A stretch of DNA of 64,000 bases from an uncultured Oscillospiraceae bacterium. Its GTDB lineage: Bacteria > Bacillota > Clostridia > Oscillospirales > Ruminococcaceae. The translations under genes and the position numbers were made by a program. Positions within the stretch are counted from its first letter, which is position 1. The number at the start of each line of letters is the position of its first letter. Location of the stretch: NCBI GenBank assembly GCA_934465295.1, contig CAKSKU010000016.1, positions 1 through 64,000 on the forward strand, read 5' to 3'. This document shows, in pieces, positions 7,901 through 16,948 of this stretch. The notes beneath the pieces were generated by a model. The model ran no database searches. It saw only the letters and a program-made list of their open reading frames with translations, and was not told the DNA's origin.

Positions 7901-8141
7901 TATGCAAATCTCCCCCTATGATAAATTCGGAATGTGAAATTATTATATTGTTGTCAATGTTATGGTTTACGCTAAATTTCTGTAGGGGCGGGGTCACCCC
8001 GCCCGTTTAACGTGAAATGTCGGTAAATAGTTCAGACCGTGTTTTCACGGGACGGGAAACCCGTACCCTACAGTGTTGAAACAAATTCACGGAGCATAAA
8101 TAATTCCGCATTCCGCATTCCTAATTCCTAATTCCGAATTA
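7901..8141. repeat. Repeat block, right copy
   Basis: Holds CTGTAGGGGCGGGGT..ACCCCGCCC (about 7979-8007), TTCAGACCGTGTTTTC (about 8031-8046), GGGACGGGAAACCCG with a closing CCCTACAG (about 8049-8073), ACGGAGCATAAATAATTCCG and AATTCCG/CATTCCG/AATTCCT heptamers (8102-8141). The outer CTGTAGGG and CCCTACAG are inverted ends of an element of about 95 bases. Same order and orientation as the block at 6534-6841. Confidence 0.75.
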
Positions 8142-8143
8142 AA

Positions 8144-8175
8144 AATTACGCATTACGCATTACGAATTACGCATT
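8144..8175. repeat. AATTACG heptamer array inside the 3' end of fabD
   Basis: Four and a half units of AATTACG/CATTACG directly follow the AATTCCG array. The fabD stop codon (complement of 8160-8162) and its last residues MRNS are encoded inside these units, so the C-terminus of FabD is made of repeat sequence. Confidence 0.85.
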
Positions 8176-9104
8176 GATTCAAGCGCTTTTTCGAGTGTCT
8201 TTGCGTTCTCAACATTAACGGCATTAACGTCTTTGAGAGTCTTTTTAACAAGACCCGTGAGAACCTTGTTCGGGCCGAGTTCCACAAAGTTTTCATAGCC
8301 CTGCTTCTGCATGAGCGCAAGCTCGGAGGTGAATCTTACGGGCGAAACGATGTGCTTTGCAAGCTTTTCTGGCATATTGTCAAAGTCGGGCATCTCTGCG
8401 CCGTAGAGGTTGGAGAAGAATGTAACGTTCGGCTTGTTGAAGGTCACGTCCATCTTTCTGAGTTCAGCTTCAAATTCATCAGCGGCAGGCTGCATGAGCT
8501 TGGAGTGGAAAGCGGCGGAAACCTTGAGCTTTATCGTCTTTGCGCCGATCTCGGTAAACTTTGCGACAGCTGCATCAACGGCTTCGGGTTCGCCTGCGAT
8601 AACGGTCTGAACTGCGGAGTTGTAGTTTACGGGGGTAACATAGCCGTCAACGGAGGAGCAGATCTTCTCGATATCCTCGGAGGTCTGACCCATAACTGCG
8701 CACATTACGCCGTGCTGATTTTCGGCTGCTTTCTGCATTGCGGCAGCTCTTGCCTTTATCACTTTAAAGCCGTCTTTGAACGAAAGAACGCCCGAAGCGA
8801 CCATTGCGGCATATTCGCCGAGGGAGTGTCCTGCGACTGCGGAGAACTCAATGCCATTCTTCTTCATACATTCAAATGCGGCGAGGGAGGTCATCATAAT
8901 GGCAGGCTGGGAAATAACGGTCTGCGCAAGCTCCTCCTCGGGTGCGTTCCATGACTTGTCGGCAAGGTCGAAGCCGAGTATCCCGCTCGCTTCGTCATAC
9001 ATAGACTTTATCTCGGGGTAAGCGTCGCAAAGCTCTTTGCCCATGCCCTGATACTGCGAACCCTGACCCGAAAATAAAAATACTGTTTTTGAAGAATTGC
9101 CCAT
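8160..9104 (-). CDS. fabD: Malonyl-CoA:ACP transacylase
   Basis: A 314-residue enzyme that transfers malonyl from CoA to the acyl carrier protein to feed FAS II. GQGSQYQGMG lies at 13-22, the nucleophile Ser94 in GHSLGEY, and the catalytic His200 in SAAFHSK. It is transcribed away from fabH, whereas many clostridia keep it inside the fab operon. The last residues and the stop codon lie in a heptamer repeat array, so the end of the protein has been shaped by the repeat. AAAGGAG precedes the ATG by about ten bases. Confidence 0.95.
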   Translation of the reverse strand: MGNSSKTVFLFSGQGSQYQGMGKELCDAYPEIKSMYDEASGILGFDLADKSWNAPEEELAQTVISQPAIMMTSLAAFECMKKNGIEFSAVAGHSLGEYAAMVASGVLSFKDGFKVIKARAAAMQKAAENQHGVMCAVMGQTSEDIEKICSSVDGYVTPVNYNSAVQTVIAGEPEAVDAAVAKFTEIGAKTIKLKVSAAFHSKLMQPAADEFEAELRKMDVTFNKPNVTFFSNLYGAEMPDFDNMPEKLAKHIVSPVRFTSELALMQKQGYENFVELGPNKVLTGLVKKTLKDVNAVNVENAKTLEKALESMRNS

Positions 9105-9150
9105 AAAGATAGTACTCCTTTTATTTATTTTTAAAAATTAGTGATTTAGC

Positions 9151-9179
9151 TTGACAAAGGGGGAGAAAAATATTACAAT
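9151..9179 (+). promoter_or_regulatory. Promoter of the fab-acc operon
   Basis: TTGACA (9151-9156), 17 bases, TACAAT (9174-9179), a near-consensus sigma-A promoter 128 bases before fabH. I see no clear FapR or FabT operator palindrome in the leader. Confidence 0.75.
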
Positions 9180-9306
9180 ATACAGTGAATGATTATGATT
9201 TAGGGGCGGATTTCCTATGCAAAATGCACTAAAACAACATTTTTCACCCGATCATATATCCAGTATAACATAAATTTTATAAAAATTCAATACGGAGGTA
9301 AAAATT

Positions 9307-10299
9307 TTGTTTGGAATCAATATTCTCGGAACAGGCTCCTATTCACCTGCGGTAAAGGTATCGAATGATGATATGTCGAAGATCGTTGAAACGAACGACG
9401 AATGGATATCCACAAGAACAGGTATAAAGAACCGTTTCCTCACGGACGGCGAGTCCGCTTGGGAGATGGGCGCAAATGCCGCTAAGAAAGCTATCGAATC
9501 GGCAGGCATCGACCCTGAGCAGATAGGACTTGTTATCGGAACGACCGTGACCCCCGATTTCTATACACCATCGCTCGCAAGCCTTGTGCAGAACGCTGTC
9601 GGCGCAGTGAACGCTGCCGCTTTCGACCTCGGTGCGGCTTGCTCGGGATTTGCTTATGCTGTTGATGCGGCAAGAAGATATCTCCAGACCGATGATGACC
9701 TTAAATATGTACTCGTTGTATCCTCCGAGATACTTTCACGCTTTGTGGATTTCACCGACCGTGCTACCTGCGTGCTTTTCGGCGACGGAGCAGGCGCAGC
9801 TGTAATTGAACGCTCGGATAAGCTCTTCACAAGCTTTATCGGCTCGGACGGAAGCGGTGCGAAGTTCCTCTATGCAAAGCATCTTTTCGGCAGACACCCG
9901 TTCCGCACGACCGATGCTGACGATTACGGCGAGGATTTCACAAGCACGAACGAGTTCCTTTTCCAGGACGGCAAGGAAGTCTATAAGTTCGCTACAAAGG
10001 CTCTCCCGACAGCTGCTCAGAACGCTGCCGACAAGATAGGTCTTGATGTAACGACTGTTGACTGGTTCGTTCCTCATCAGGCTAACGTAAGGATCATCGA
10101 AACAGCCGCAAAGAACCTCGGCGCACCGATGGAAAAGTTCATCGTTACCCTCGATCAGCACGGAAACACCTCCAGCGCATCTATCCCGACAGCTTTTGAC
10201 GAAGCAGTTCGCTCGGGCAAGATCAAAAAGGGAGACAGAGTTTGCTTCGTAGGCTTCGGAGCAGGTCTTACAAGCGCAGCAGTAATTTTCGATTATTGA
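9307..10299 (+). CDS. fabH: 3-oxoacyl-ACP synthase III
   Basis: A 330-residue thiolase-fold enzyme that condenses acetyl-CoA (or a branched primer) with malonyl-ACP to start fatty acid synthesis. The triad is Cys112 (GAACSGFAYA), His257 (VPHQANVRI) and Asn287 (HGNTSSAS). Translation starts at TTG, chosen because GGAGGT lies 7 bases upstream and the family begins at this residue. It leads an operon that runs to accA or acpP. Confidence 0.95.
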   Translation: MFGINILGTGSYSPAVKVSNDDMSKIVETNDEWISTRTGIKNRFLTDGESAWEMGANAAKKAIESAGIDPEQIGLVIGTTVTPDFYTPSLASLVQNAVGAVNAAAFDLGAACSGFAYAVDAARRYLQTDDDLKYVLVVSSEILSRFVDFTDRATCVLFGDGAGAAVIERSDKLFTSFIGSDGSGAKFLYAKHLFGRHPFRTTDADDYGEDFTSTNEFLFQDGKEVYKFATKALPTAAQNAADKIGLDVTTVDWFVPHQANVRIIETAAKNLGAPMEKFIVTLDQHGNTSSASIPTAFDEAVRSGKIKKGDRVCFVGFGAGLTSAAVIFDY

Positions 10300-10354
10300 T
10301 CTATACTTATTTATATAAGATTTTATAAGCAACAGAAAGGCAGGGTCATAATTT

Positions 10355-11092
10355 ATGGCAAAAACAGCTATCATCACGGGTTCGGCAAGAGGCATCGGTG
10401 CCGCTATCGCACTTCGCCTTGCAAAAGACGGCTACAACATCGCCCTCAACGATATCAGCGAGGCAATGTTTGAAAACAACGATATCATGGATAAAATAAA
10501 GGCTCTCGGCGTTGAATGTGAAAAGTATATCTGCGATGTTTCCAGCCATGCGCAGTGCGAAGCTATGGTAAAGGAAGTCAAGGAACGCTTCGGCACTATC
10601 GACTGCCTTGTAAACAATGCAGGCATCACAAGGGACGGACTTATGGCAAGAATGCCCGAAGAACAGTATGACCTTGTTATCGCAGTAAACCAGAAGAGTG
10701 TTTTCAATATGACAAAGTTCGCAGGAAACGTTATGATGCGCCAGAGATCGGGCAAGATAATCAACCTTGCTTCCGTTGCGGGCCTTTACGGCAACCCCGG
10801 ACAGATCAACTACTCCGCTTCAAAGGGCGCGATCATTGCAATGACAAAGACAGCCGCTAAGGAACTCGGTTCAAGAGGTGTAAACGTAAATGCAGTTGCC
10901 CCCGGCTTCATCAAGACACCGATGACAGACAAGCTCACCGAGGAACAGCGCAATAAGATGCTCGAACAGATCGCAATGAAGCGTTACGGCGAGGTCGAAG
11001 AGATCGCAGGCGTTGTATCCTTCCTCGCATCGGACGATGCTTCCTATGTTACGGGTCAGATAATCGAGATCTCGGGCGGACTTATGATGTAA
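10355..11092 (+). CDS. fabG: 3-oxoacyl-ACP reductase
   Basis: A 245-residue short-chain dehydrogenase that reduces 3-oxoacyl-ACP with NADPH. The cofactor loop is TGSARGIG (8-15), NNAG lies at 87-90 and the catalytic set is Ser140, Tyr153 and Lys157 (YSASK). It ends in the usual SGGLMM. It lies 55 bases after fabH and 28 bases before fabF. Confidence 0.95.
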   Translation: MAKTAIITGSARGIGAAIALRLAKDGYNIALNDISEAMFENNDIMDKIKALGVECEKYICDVSSHAQCEAMVKEVKERFGTIDCLVNNAGITRDGLMARMPEEQYDLVIAVNQKSVFNMTKFAGNVMMRQRSGKIINLASVAGLYGNPGQINYSASKGAIIAMTKTAAKELGSRGVNVNAVAPGFIKTPMTDKLTEEQRNKMLEQIAMKRYGEVEEIAGVVSFLASDDASYVTGQIIEISGGLMM

Positions 11093-11120
11093 GAAACCAC
11101 GGCAGAAAAGGAGTGTTTTA

Positions 11121-12356
11121 ATGAGAAGAGTTGTGATCACAGGCATGGGCACGGTAAACCCTCTCGGAAAGAACGTTGAGGAATACTGGGCAAATATAAA
11201 GGCTAACAAAAACGGTCTGTCATATATCGACCGGTTCGATGTAAGCGACTTTGACGTTAAGATCGTCGGTGCGGTAAAGGATTTTGACAGCTCAAAATAT
11301 ATCGATAAAAAAGAAGCAAAGAGAATGGATCGCTTCACGCAGTTCGCAGTATGCTCCGCTATGGAAGCACTCGAAAATGCGGGAACTGACCTTAAAGACC
11401 TCGACCCGTTCAAGGTCGGCGTTATTGTCGGCGTCGGCATCGGCGGACTTAACCTCACCGAAGAAGAGGTTACAAAGTTCAATGCAAAGCCCGACAAGGT
11501 TTCCGTTTTCTTTATCCCGATGATGATAGGAAATATGGCGGCCGGTACAGTTGCGATGCGCACAGGCTTCAAGGGCGACAATTTCTGCACGACCACAGCC
11601 TGCTCCTCCGCTACACACGCTATCGGCGAAGCCTTCCGCAAGATCAAGGACGGCTATCTCGATGCTGCTCTCTGCGGCGGTACGGAGGCTTGCATCTCAC
11701 GCTTTGCACTTTCGGGCTTCAACAATATGCACGCTCTTTCAAGAGCAACAGAGCTTGACAAGGCTTCGACACCGTTCGACCTCAACCGTCAGGGATTTGT
11801 CCTCGGCGAGGGTTCGGGTATGCTCGTTCTCGAAGAGCTTGAACACGCAAAGGCAAGAGGAGCAAACATTATCTGCGAGATCGCAGGCTACGGCGCAACG
11901 GGCGACGCTTACCACATGACAAGTCCGTCACCGACGGGCGAAGCTGCCGCTTATGCTATGAAACACGCTTACGAAGAAGCAGGACTTCAGCCTGATGAAG
12001 TAAACTATATCAACGCTCACGGCACTTCCACGGGACTTAACGATAAGTACGAAACAACGGCTGTCAAGCTCGCTCTCGGCGAGGACGCTGCAAGAAAGAC
12101 CGTTATCAACTCCACAAAATCGATGACGGGACATCTCCTCGGTGCGGCAGGTGCAGTCGAAGCTATCGTTACGGCTCTTTCCGTCAAGGAAGGCTTCGTT
12201 CACAGGACTATCGGATTCACAACGCCCGACCCCGAATGTGACCTTGACTACGCAGTTGACGGCAACAGAAATGTTGACATCAAGGGTGCGCTTTCCAATT
12301 CTCTCGGCTTCGGCGGACACAATGCAACTATCTGCCTGAAGAAATACACCGACTAA
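11121..12356 (+). CDS. fabF: 3-oxoacyl-ACP synthase II
   Basis: A 411-residue condensing enzyme that elongates acyl-ACP with malonyl-ACP. The nucleophile is Cys161 in TTTACSSATHA; the two catalytic histidines are in NAHGTSTGLND (about residue 304) and KSMTGHLLGAAGA (about 342). AAAAGGAG precedes the ATG. Length and motifs are standard. Confidence 0.96.
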   Translation: MRRVVITGMGTVNPLGKNVEEYWANIKANKNGLSYIDRFDVSDFDVKIVGAVKDFDSSKYIDKKEAKRMDRFTQFAVCSAMEALENAGTDLKDLDPFKVGVIVGVGIGGLNLTEEEVTKFNAKPDKVSVFFIPMMIGNMAAGTVAMRTGFKGDNFCTTTACSSATHAIGEAFRKIKDGYLDAALCGGTEACISRFALSGFNNMHALSRATELDKASTPFDLNRQGFVLGEGSGMLVLEELEHAKARGANIICEIAGYGATGDAYHMTSPSPTGEAAAYAMKHAYEEAGLQPDEVNYINAHGTSTGLNDKYETTAVKLALGEDAARKTVINSTKSMTGHLLGAAGAVEAIVTALSVKEGFVHRTIGFTTPDPECDLDYAVDGNRNVDIKGALSNSLGFGGHNATICLKKYTD

Positions 12357-12369
12357 GGAGAAAAATACA

Positions 12370-12858
12370 ATGAGTGAAAAATTATTGAGCAAAGAAGCTC
12401 TCGAAGCTGTCGAGAAGCTTGCTGATATAGTGAATAACAAGGAGCTTGAAGAGGTAACTATCGCAAACGGCGACAATGTTATCACGGTAAAGGGCAGAAG
12501 ATGTCCTCCGCCGCCTCCGATGCCGATGGGTATGCCTCCTTTCCAGCACGATATGATGCCCGTGACGATGAACGCCGCAGCGGCAGGCGCAGCACCGACC
12601 GTTGAAGCGCAGAACGCTGTATGCGGAAATGTCGTAAAAGCTCCTATCGTCGGAACTTTCTATGCCGCTCCCGACCCGAGCAAGCCGCCTTTTGCAGAGG
12701 TAGGCAAGCACGTCAAAAAAGGCGATGTTCTTATGATAATCGAATCGATGAAGCTCATGAACGAGATCACGAGCGAATATGACGGCGTTGTAAAGCAGAT
12801 ACTCGTCAAGAACGGCGAAGCTGTTGACTACGATCAGCCCGTTATGATAATTGAATAA
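12370..12858 (+). CDS. accB: Biotin carboxyl carrier protein of acetyl-CoA carboxylase
   Basis: A 162-residue carrier that bears biotin on Lys128 in the ESMKLMNE motif. The N-terminal helical part is joined by a Pro/Met/Ala-rich linker with a run of five prolines (about residues 46-76) to the biotinyl domain (about 84-162). It lies 13 bases after fabF and 12 bases before fabZ, so carboxylase and elongation genes are interleaved in one operon. Confidence 0.95.
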   Translation: MSEKLLSKEALEAVEKLADIVNNKELEEVTIANGDNVITVKGRRCPPPPPMPMGMPPFQHDMMPVTMNAAAAGAAPTVEAQNAVCGNVVKAPIVGTFYAAPDPSKPPFAEVGKHVKKGDVLMIIESMKLMNEITSEYDGVVKQILVKNGEAVDYDQPVMIIE

Positions 12859-12870
12859 GGGAGAAAGCTT

Positions 12871-13299
12871 ATGGCTGTTATGAATAAAGAGCAGATAATG
12901 GAGATAATCCCCCACAGAGATCCGTTTATGCTCATCGACACTATCGAAGAGATCGAATACGGCAAAAGAGTCGTTGCCACAAAATATATGTCCCCCGATG
13001 AATTCTGGTTCAAGGGACACTTCCCCGAATATCCCGTCGTTCCGGGCGTTCTTATGCTCGAAATGTGCGCTCAGGCTGGTGCTGTCGCTCTTCTCGGACT
13101 TCCCGAAAACAAGGGCAAGATCGGCTTTTTCGGCGGCGTAAAGGAAGCAAAGTTCCGCCGTCAGGTAGTCCCGGGTGATACGCTTCGCATCGAAGTTGAG
13201 ATAATCAAGGTAAAAGGTCCTGTCGGTGTAGGCAAGTGCATTGCAACGGTAAACGGCGAAAAGGCTGTTTCCGCAGAGATATCTTTTGCTATAAAATAA
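12871..13299 (+). CDS. fabZ: 3-hydroxyacyl-ACP dehydratase
   Basis: A 142-residue hot-dog-fold enzyme that dehydrates 3-hydroxyacyl-ACP to the trans-2-enoyl form. IPHRDPFMLID lies at 13-23; the catalytic His50 (KGHFPEYPVVPG) and Glu64 are present. Standard length. Translation is likely coupled to accB, which ends 12 bases upstream. Confidence 0.95.
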   Translation: MAVMNKEQIMEIIPHRDPFMLIDTIEEIEYGKRVVATKYMSPDEFWFKGHFPEYPVVPGVLMLEMCAQAGAVALLGLPENKGKIGFFGGVKEAKFRRQVVPGDTLRIEVEIIKVKGPVGVGKCIATVNGEKAVSAEISFAIK

Positions 13300-13328
13300 A
13301 TTTTGATCCTTGAAAGGATTTTCGTGCT

Positions 13329-14675
13329 ATGTTTAAAAAAGTTCTTATCGCCAACAGAGGTGAGATAGCTGTAAGAATAATCCGTGCCTGCCGTGAACTC
13401 GGCATAAAGACGGTGGCGGTCTATTCCACAGCGGATAAGTCGGCTCTCCATGCGAGAATAGCCGATGAAGCAGTCTGCATAGGTCCTGCGGCAACAAGGG
13501 ACAGCTACCTTAACGAGAAGTCCATTTTCGCTGCCTGCGAGATAACGGGCGCAGACGCTATCCACCCCGGCTTCGGCTTCCTTTCGGAAAATGCGGCATT
13601 CGCACGCAACTGCGGCAAATGCGGAATAAACTTTATAGGGCCATCACCCGAGTCTATCGAAATGCTCGGCGATAAGGCTGCTGCGAAAAAGGCTATGAAA
13701 GCCGCAGGAGTACCTGTTATCCCCGGTTCGGACGGTGCTGTTCCCACGCTGGAGGAGGCAAAGCGTCTTGCCGCAGAGGAGATAGGCTTTCCGCTCATGG
13801 TAAAGGCCTCCGCAGGCGGCGGCGGTCGAGGAATACGCCTTGTTGAGCGTATGGAGGATCTCGAAAACGCTATACTTACGGCAAAGCAGGAAGCACTGAA
13901 TTTCTTCGGCGATGACAGCATATATATGGAAAAATTCATCGTTGACCCGAAGCATATTGAGTTCCAGATACTTGCCGACAAGCACGGAAATGTCGTTCAC
14001 CTCGGCGAGCGTGACTGCTCAATGCAGAGAAGAAACCAGAAGGTGCTTGAAGAGACCCCGTCAACGATAATGACACCCGAGCTTCGTGAAAAAATGGGTG
14101 CGGCGGCTGTTTCTGCGGCAAAGGTCTGCAAATATTTCAACGCAGGAACGATAGAATTCCTCGTTGACAGGAACGGTGACTTCTACTTTATGGAGATGAA
14201 CACCAGAATTCAGGTTGAACACCCTATCACCGAAGCAATTACGGGCATCGACCTTGTGAAAGCGCAGATGAAGATCGCCGCAGGCGAGGAGCTTCCCTAT
14301 AAGCAGGAAGATATCGAGTTCAGAGGTCACTCCATTGAGTGCAGAATAAACGCTGAATCACCCGAACACGACTTCCGCCCATGCCCCGGAAAGATATCAT
14401 CACTCTATACTCCCGGCGGTCCCGGAATCCGTGTTGACAGTGCGGCTTATCAGGGCTACACGATACCGCCTTATTACGACAGCATGATAGCAAAGCTTAT
14501 CGTTTATGCACCGACAAGGGAAGAAGCTATTGCAAAGATGAAATGGGCGCTCTCCGAATTCATCGTTGAGGGCGTTGATACGAATATAGACTTCCAGCTG
14601 AGTCTTATCCGTGACCCCGTTTTTGAATCGGGAAAATATGATATCGGCTACCTCGGAAGAAAAATGAGCAAGTAA
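13329..14675 (+). CDS. accC: Biotin carboxylase subunit of acetyl-CoA carboxylase
   Basis: A 448-residue ATP-grasp enzyme that carboxylates the biotin on AccB. It begins MFKKVLIANRGEIAVRI, carries the glycine-rich ATP loop KASAGGGGRGIR and the MEMNTRIQVEHPITE block, all typical. AAAGGA lies upstream of the ATG. It is followed by two zinc-ribbon membrane proteins rather than directly by accD. Confidence 0.96.
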   Translation: MFKKVLIANRGEIAVRIIRACRELGIKTVAVYSTADKSALHARIADEAVCIGPAATRDSYLNEKSIFAACEITGADAIHPGFGFLSENAAFARNCGKCGINFIGPSPESIEMLGDKAAAKKAMKAAGVPVIPGSDGAVPTLEEAKRLAAEEIGFPLMVKASAGGGGRGIRLVERMEDLENAILTAKQEALNFFGDDSIYMEKFIVDPKHIEFQILADKHGNVVHLGERDCSMQRRNQKVLEETPSTIMTPELREKMGAAAVSAAKVCKYFNAGTIEFLVDRNGDFYFMEMNTRIQVEHPITEAITGIDLVKAQMKIAAGEELPYKQEDIEFRGHSIECRINAESPEHDFRPCPGKISSLYTPGGPGIRVDSAAYQGYTIPPYYDSMIAKLIVYAPTREEAIAKMKWALSEFIVEGVDTNIDFQLSLIRDPVFESGKYDIGYLGRKMSK

Positions 14676-14695
14676 ATGATATAGGGGGAATTGCT

Positions 14696-15301
14696 GTGCA
14701 GAATTGTCCTGTATGCGGAGGAACGGTCGGAGACGGCGTATGCCTTTCCTGCGGATATAAAATGCCGAACGGAAATGATATCGCTGCGCCTGTAAACAGT
14801 TCCGATACGCCCGATTGGGCAATGGACAGCATAAGTGTTCCCTCGGCTGAAAGCGTGAGCCAAGAGCTTGCGCCGAAGCCTGATCCGTATGCAAATGCGA
14901 AAAAATATGACCCCGAACCCGAAAAAGAGGAAAAAAGGCTTCCTCCGCCGACAAATTATACCCATATTTCATATACGCCCGAGGAAACCTGTGAAGAACC
15001 GCCGAAAGCCTATGAAATTTTTGTGCGAGGCTTTGTTGACGAGGTGAAAAGGCACTGGTGGAAGGTGCTTCTCATAGCGATAGTGCCGTCTGCGGCAATA
15101 TTTATGGGCTTTTACTATATCGCAAAGGGCGGCGGAGGAAGACGGCGCTTTGTTGCCGTTGATCCTGAAAAGGTAAATTTTAAATATATATTTACGGGAA
15201 TATTGTTCCTTGCGATCGGTACGGGAATGACAGTATCGGGCTGGGATCCGATAGGTCTGAATGAATGGGTAATGGACATTATGAGGCACAGCCATTGGTG
15301 A
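14696..15301 (+). CDS. Zinc-ribbon membrane protein in the fab-acc operon
   Basis: A 201-residue protein starting at GTG (AGGGGGAA upstream). CPVCGG..CLSCGYKMP (residues 4-22) is a four-cysteine zinc ribbon, followed by a Pro/Glu-rich linker and two membrane helices at about 120-140 and 166-184. The next gene has the same N-terminal pattern, so the pair probably arose by duplication. Both sit between accC and accD. Function unknown; a link to membrane lipid synthesis is inferred only from position. Confidence 0.8.
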   Translation: MQNCPVCGGTVGDGVCLSCGYKMPNGNDIAAPVNSSDTPDWAMDSISVPSAESVSQELAPKPDPYANAKKYDPEPEKEEKRLPPPTNYTHISYTPEETCEEPPKAYEIFVRGFVDEVKRHWWKVLLIAIVPSAAIFMGFYYIAKGGGGRRRFVAVDPEKVNFKYIFTGILFLAIGTGMTVSGWDPIGLNEWVMDIMRHSHW

Positions 15302-15309
15302 TGTAAGGA

Positions 15310-15948
15310 GTGATCGTTCTGGCACAGCACAGATGTCCGCTTTGCGGCGGAAGAATTTTGCACGGCGAATGTGCCGACTGCGGTTACAGACTTCCCGATG
15401 AGGATAGGCTTTCCGCACCCTACAACCTTGATCCCGAGGACGACCGCCCCGAAGCCTTTGCGCCTGCACCCGAAAAATACGAAATGCCCGAGGCGAAAGC
15501 AGTCAGACCATATACCGAGCAGGACGGCGCACCCGTGAGGGAACGCTCTGCGCCCAATATACCGAATATAAAGGTTGTCCCGACGCAGACGCAGTTCAAC
15601 AACCCTTATGCGCCGAATAATCAGAACAATGCTCCTGCGCAAAATCCACAGCAGACTCCTCCGAACAATCAGCAGGGCTGGCAGAACCCGTACAATTATA
15701 ATCCTGCACAGCGCCCGACGAGAAGTCCCGTAAACCCGACTTATTCTCAGAATTCACAAAAGCAAAGCGGTATGCTGGCGGCGCTCATTGTGCTGCTGAT
15801 GCTCACGCTTTTTGCTCCGTTCTTCGGAGTTGTCGGACTTATTCTAAACGGCAGCTTCGGTTCAAAGCTGAATGCCGGGACAAGAAAAATTTTTACTGTT
15901 CTGTTCATTATAGCGATCGTTCTGTCGAATATAATCGGCAGGGCATAA
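15310..15948 (+). CDS. Second zinc-ribbon membrane protein in the fab-acc operon
   Basis: A 212-residue protein if it starts at the GTG at 15310: CPLCGG..CADCGYRLP near the N-terminus, a long Pro/Asn/Gln-rich linker (about 80-155) and two membrane helices (about 158-182 and 193-209). The start is uncertain. AAGGAG at 15305-15310 overlaps that GTG, so it would instead serve an in-frame CTG at 15319, which also matches the start of the preceding paralogue; GGTGAT at 15297-15302 could serve the GTG. Function unknown. Confidence 0.75.
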   Translation: MIVLAQHRCPLCGGRILHGECADCGYRLPDEDRLSAPYNLDPEDDRPEAFAPAPEKYEMPEAKAVRPYTEQDGAPVRERSAPNIPNIKVVPTQTQFNNPYAPNNQNNAPAQNPQQTPPNNQQGWQNPYNYNPAQRPTRSPVNPTYSQNSQKQSGMLAALIVLLMLTLFAPFFGVVGLILNGSFGSKLNAGTRKIFTVLFIIAIVLSNIIGRA

Positions 15949-16043
15949 CTACTTAAATAATACGAAAATAAACGCCTAACGAACGTTTTTATAAATTTTA
16001 TATTTTTTACCGAAAATTTTCCGCAAAGGAGTGTAAACAGAAA

Positions 16044-16946
16044 GTGCTTGAAGATTTACTTGATGTTGTAAAGCTCAGATTTAACGTTAATACAACGGCT
16101 GAAACCGATAAGGACGGCGAAAGGGATGACAAAGCCGAGAACAAGGTCGAAATACCGAAAGACCTCGCTTTCAAATGCCCACGCTGCCTGAATATGATAA
16201 TGACCGACGAGCTTGTGAAAAATCTCAAGGTCTGCCCCGAGTGCGGCTATCATTCGAGGATATCGTCCGAGGAAAGGCTCAATCTCACTATCGACAAGGG
16301 CAGCTTTATCGAATTTGACAAGGATATGGTGAGCAGAAACCCTATCGATTTCCCCGACTATGACCAGAAGCAGGACGAGCTGCGCAAAAAGACAGGGCTG
16401 CGTGACGCTGTTATCACGGGCGAATGTAAGATAAGAGGCATACGCTGCGTTATCGGGATAATGGATTCACGCTATATGATGGCTTCGATGGGAAGCGTTG
16501 TCGGCGAAAAGATAACAAGAGCCTTTGAATACGGCGCAGAGCATAAGCTCCCCGTTATAATGTTTACCGCATCGGGCGGCGCAAGAATGCAGGAGGGCAT
16601 CGTTTCCCTTATGCAGATGGCTAAGACGAGCGGTGCAGTGGGAAAGCTTGCCGAGGCAGGTCAGCTTTACATTGCCGTTATGACCGACCCCACAACGGGC
16701 GGCGTTACGGCTTCGTTCGCATCGCTCGGTGATATAATCATCGCTGAACCTAAGGTCGTTATCGGCTTTGCGGGAAGAAGGGTTATCGAGGGTACGATAA
16801 AGCAGCGTCTCCCCGATGATTTCCAGACGTCCGAGTTTATGCTCGAACACGGCTTTGTTGACCTCATTGCGGAAAGAAAAACGATGCGCAGAACGCTTGC
16901 GCACATATTAAAGCTGAACGGCTATAAGCCTGCGGAGGAAGTGTGA
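16044..16946 (+). CDS. accD: Acetyl-CoA carboxylase carboxyltransferase beta subunit
   Basis: A 300-residue crotonase-fold subunit with the typical N-terminal zinc ribbon CPRC..CPEC (about residues 50-72). GGARMQEG and PTTGGVTASFA mark the carboxyltransferase core. It starts at GTG with AAAGGAG about 13 bases upstream. With AccA it moves the carboxyl group from biotin to acetyl-CoA. Confidence 0.95.
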   Translation: MLEDLLDVVKLRFNVNTTAETDKDGERDDKAENKVEIPKDLAFKCPRCLNMIMTDELVKNLKVCPECGYHSRISSEERLNLTIDKGSFIEFDKDMVSRNPIDFPDYDQKQDELRKKTGLRDAVITGECKIRGIRCVIGIMDSRYMMASMGSVVGEKITRAFEYGAEHKLPVIMFTASGGARMQEGIVSLMQMAKTSGAVGKLAEAGQLYIAVMTDPTTGGVTASFASLGDIIIAEPKVVIGFAGRRVIEGTIKQRLPDDFQTSEFMLEHGFVDLIAERKTMRRTLAHILKLNGYKPAEEV

Positions 16947-16948
16947 AA

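Noticed and set aside
9105..9306. FapR or FabT operator in the fabD-fabH divergent region
   Set aside because: No palindrome of either consensus could be placed with confidence.
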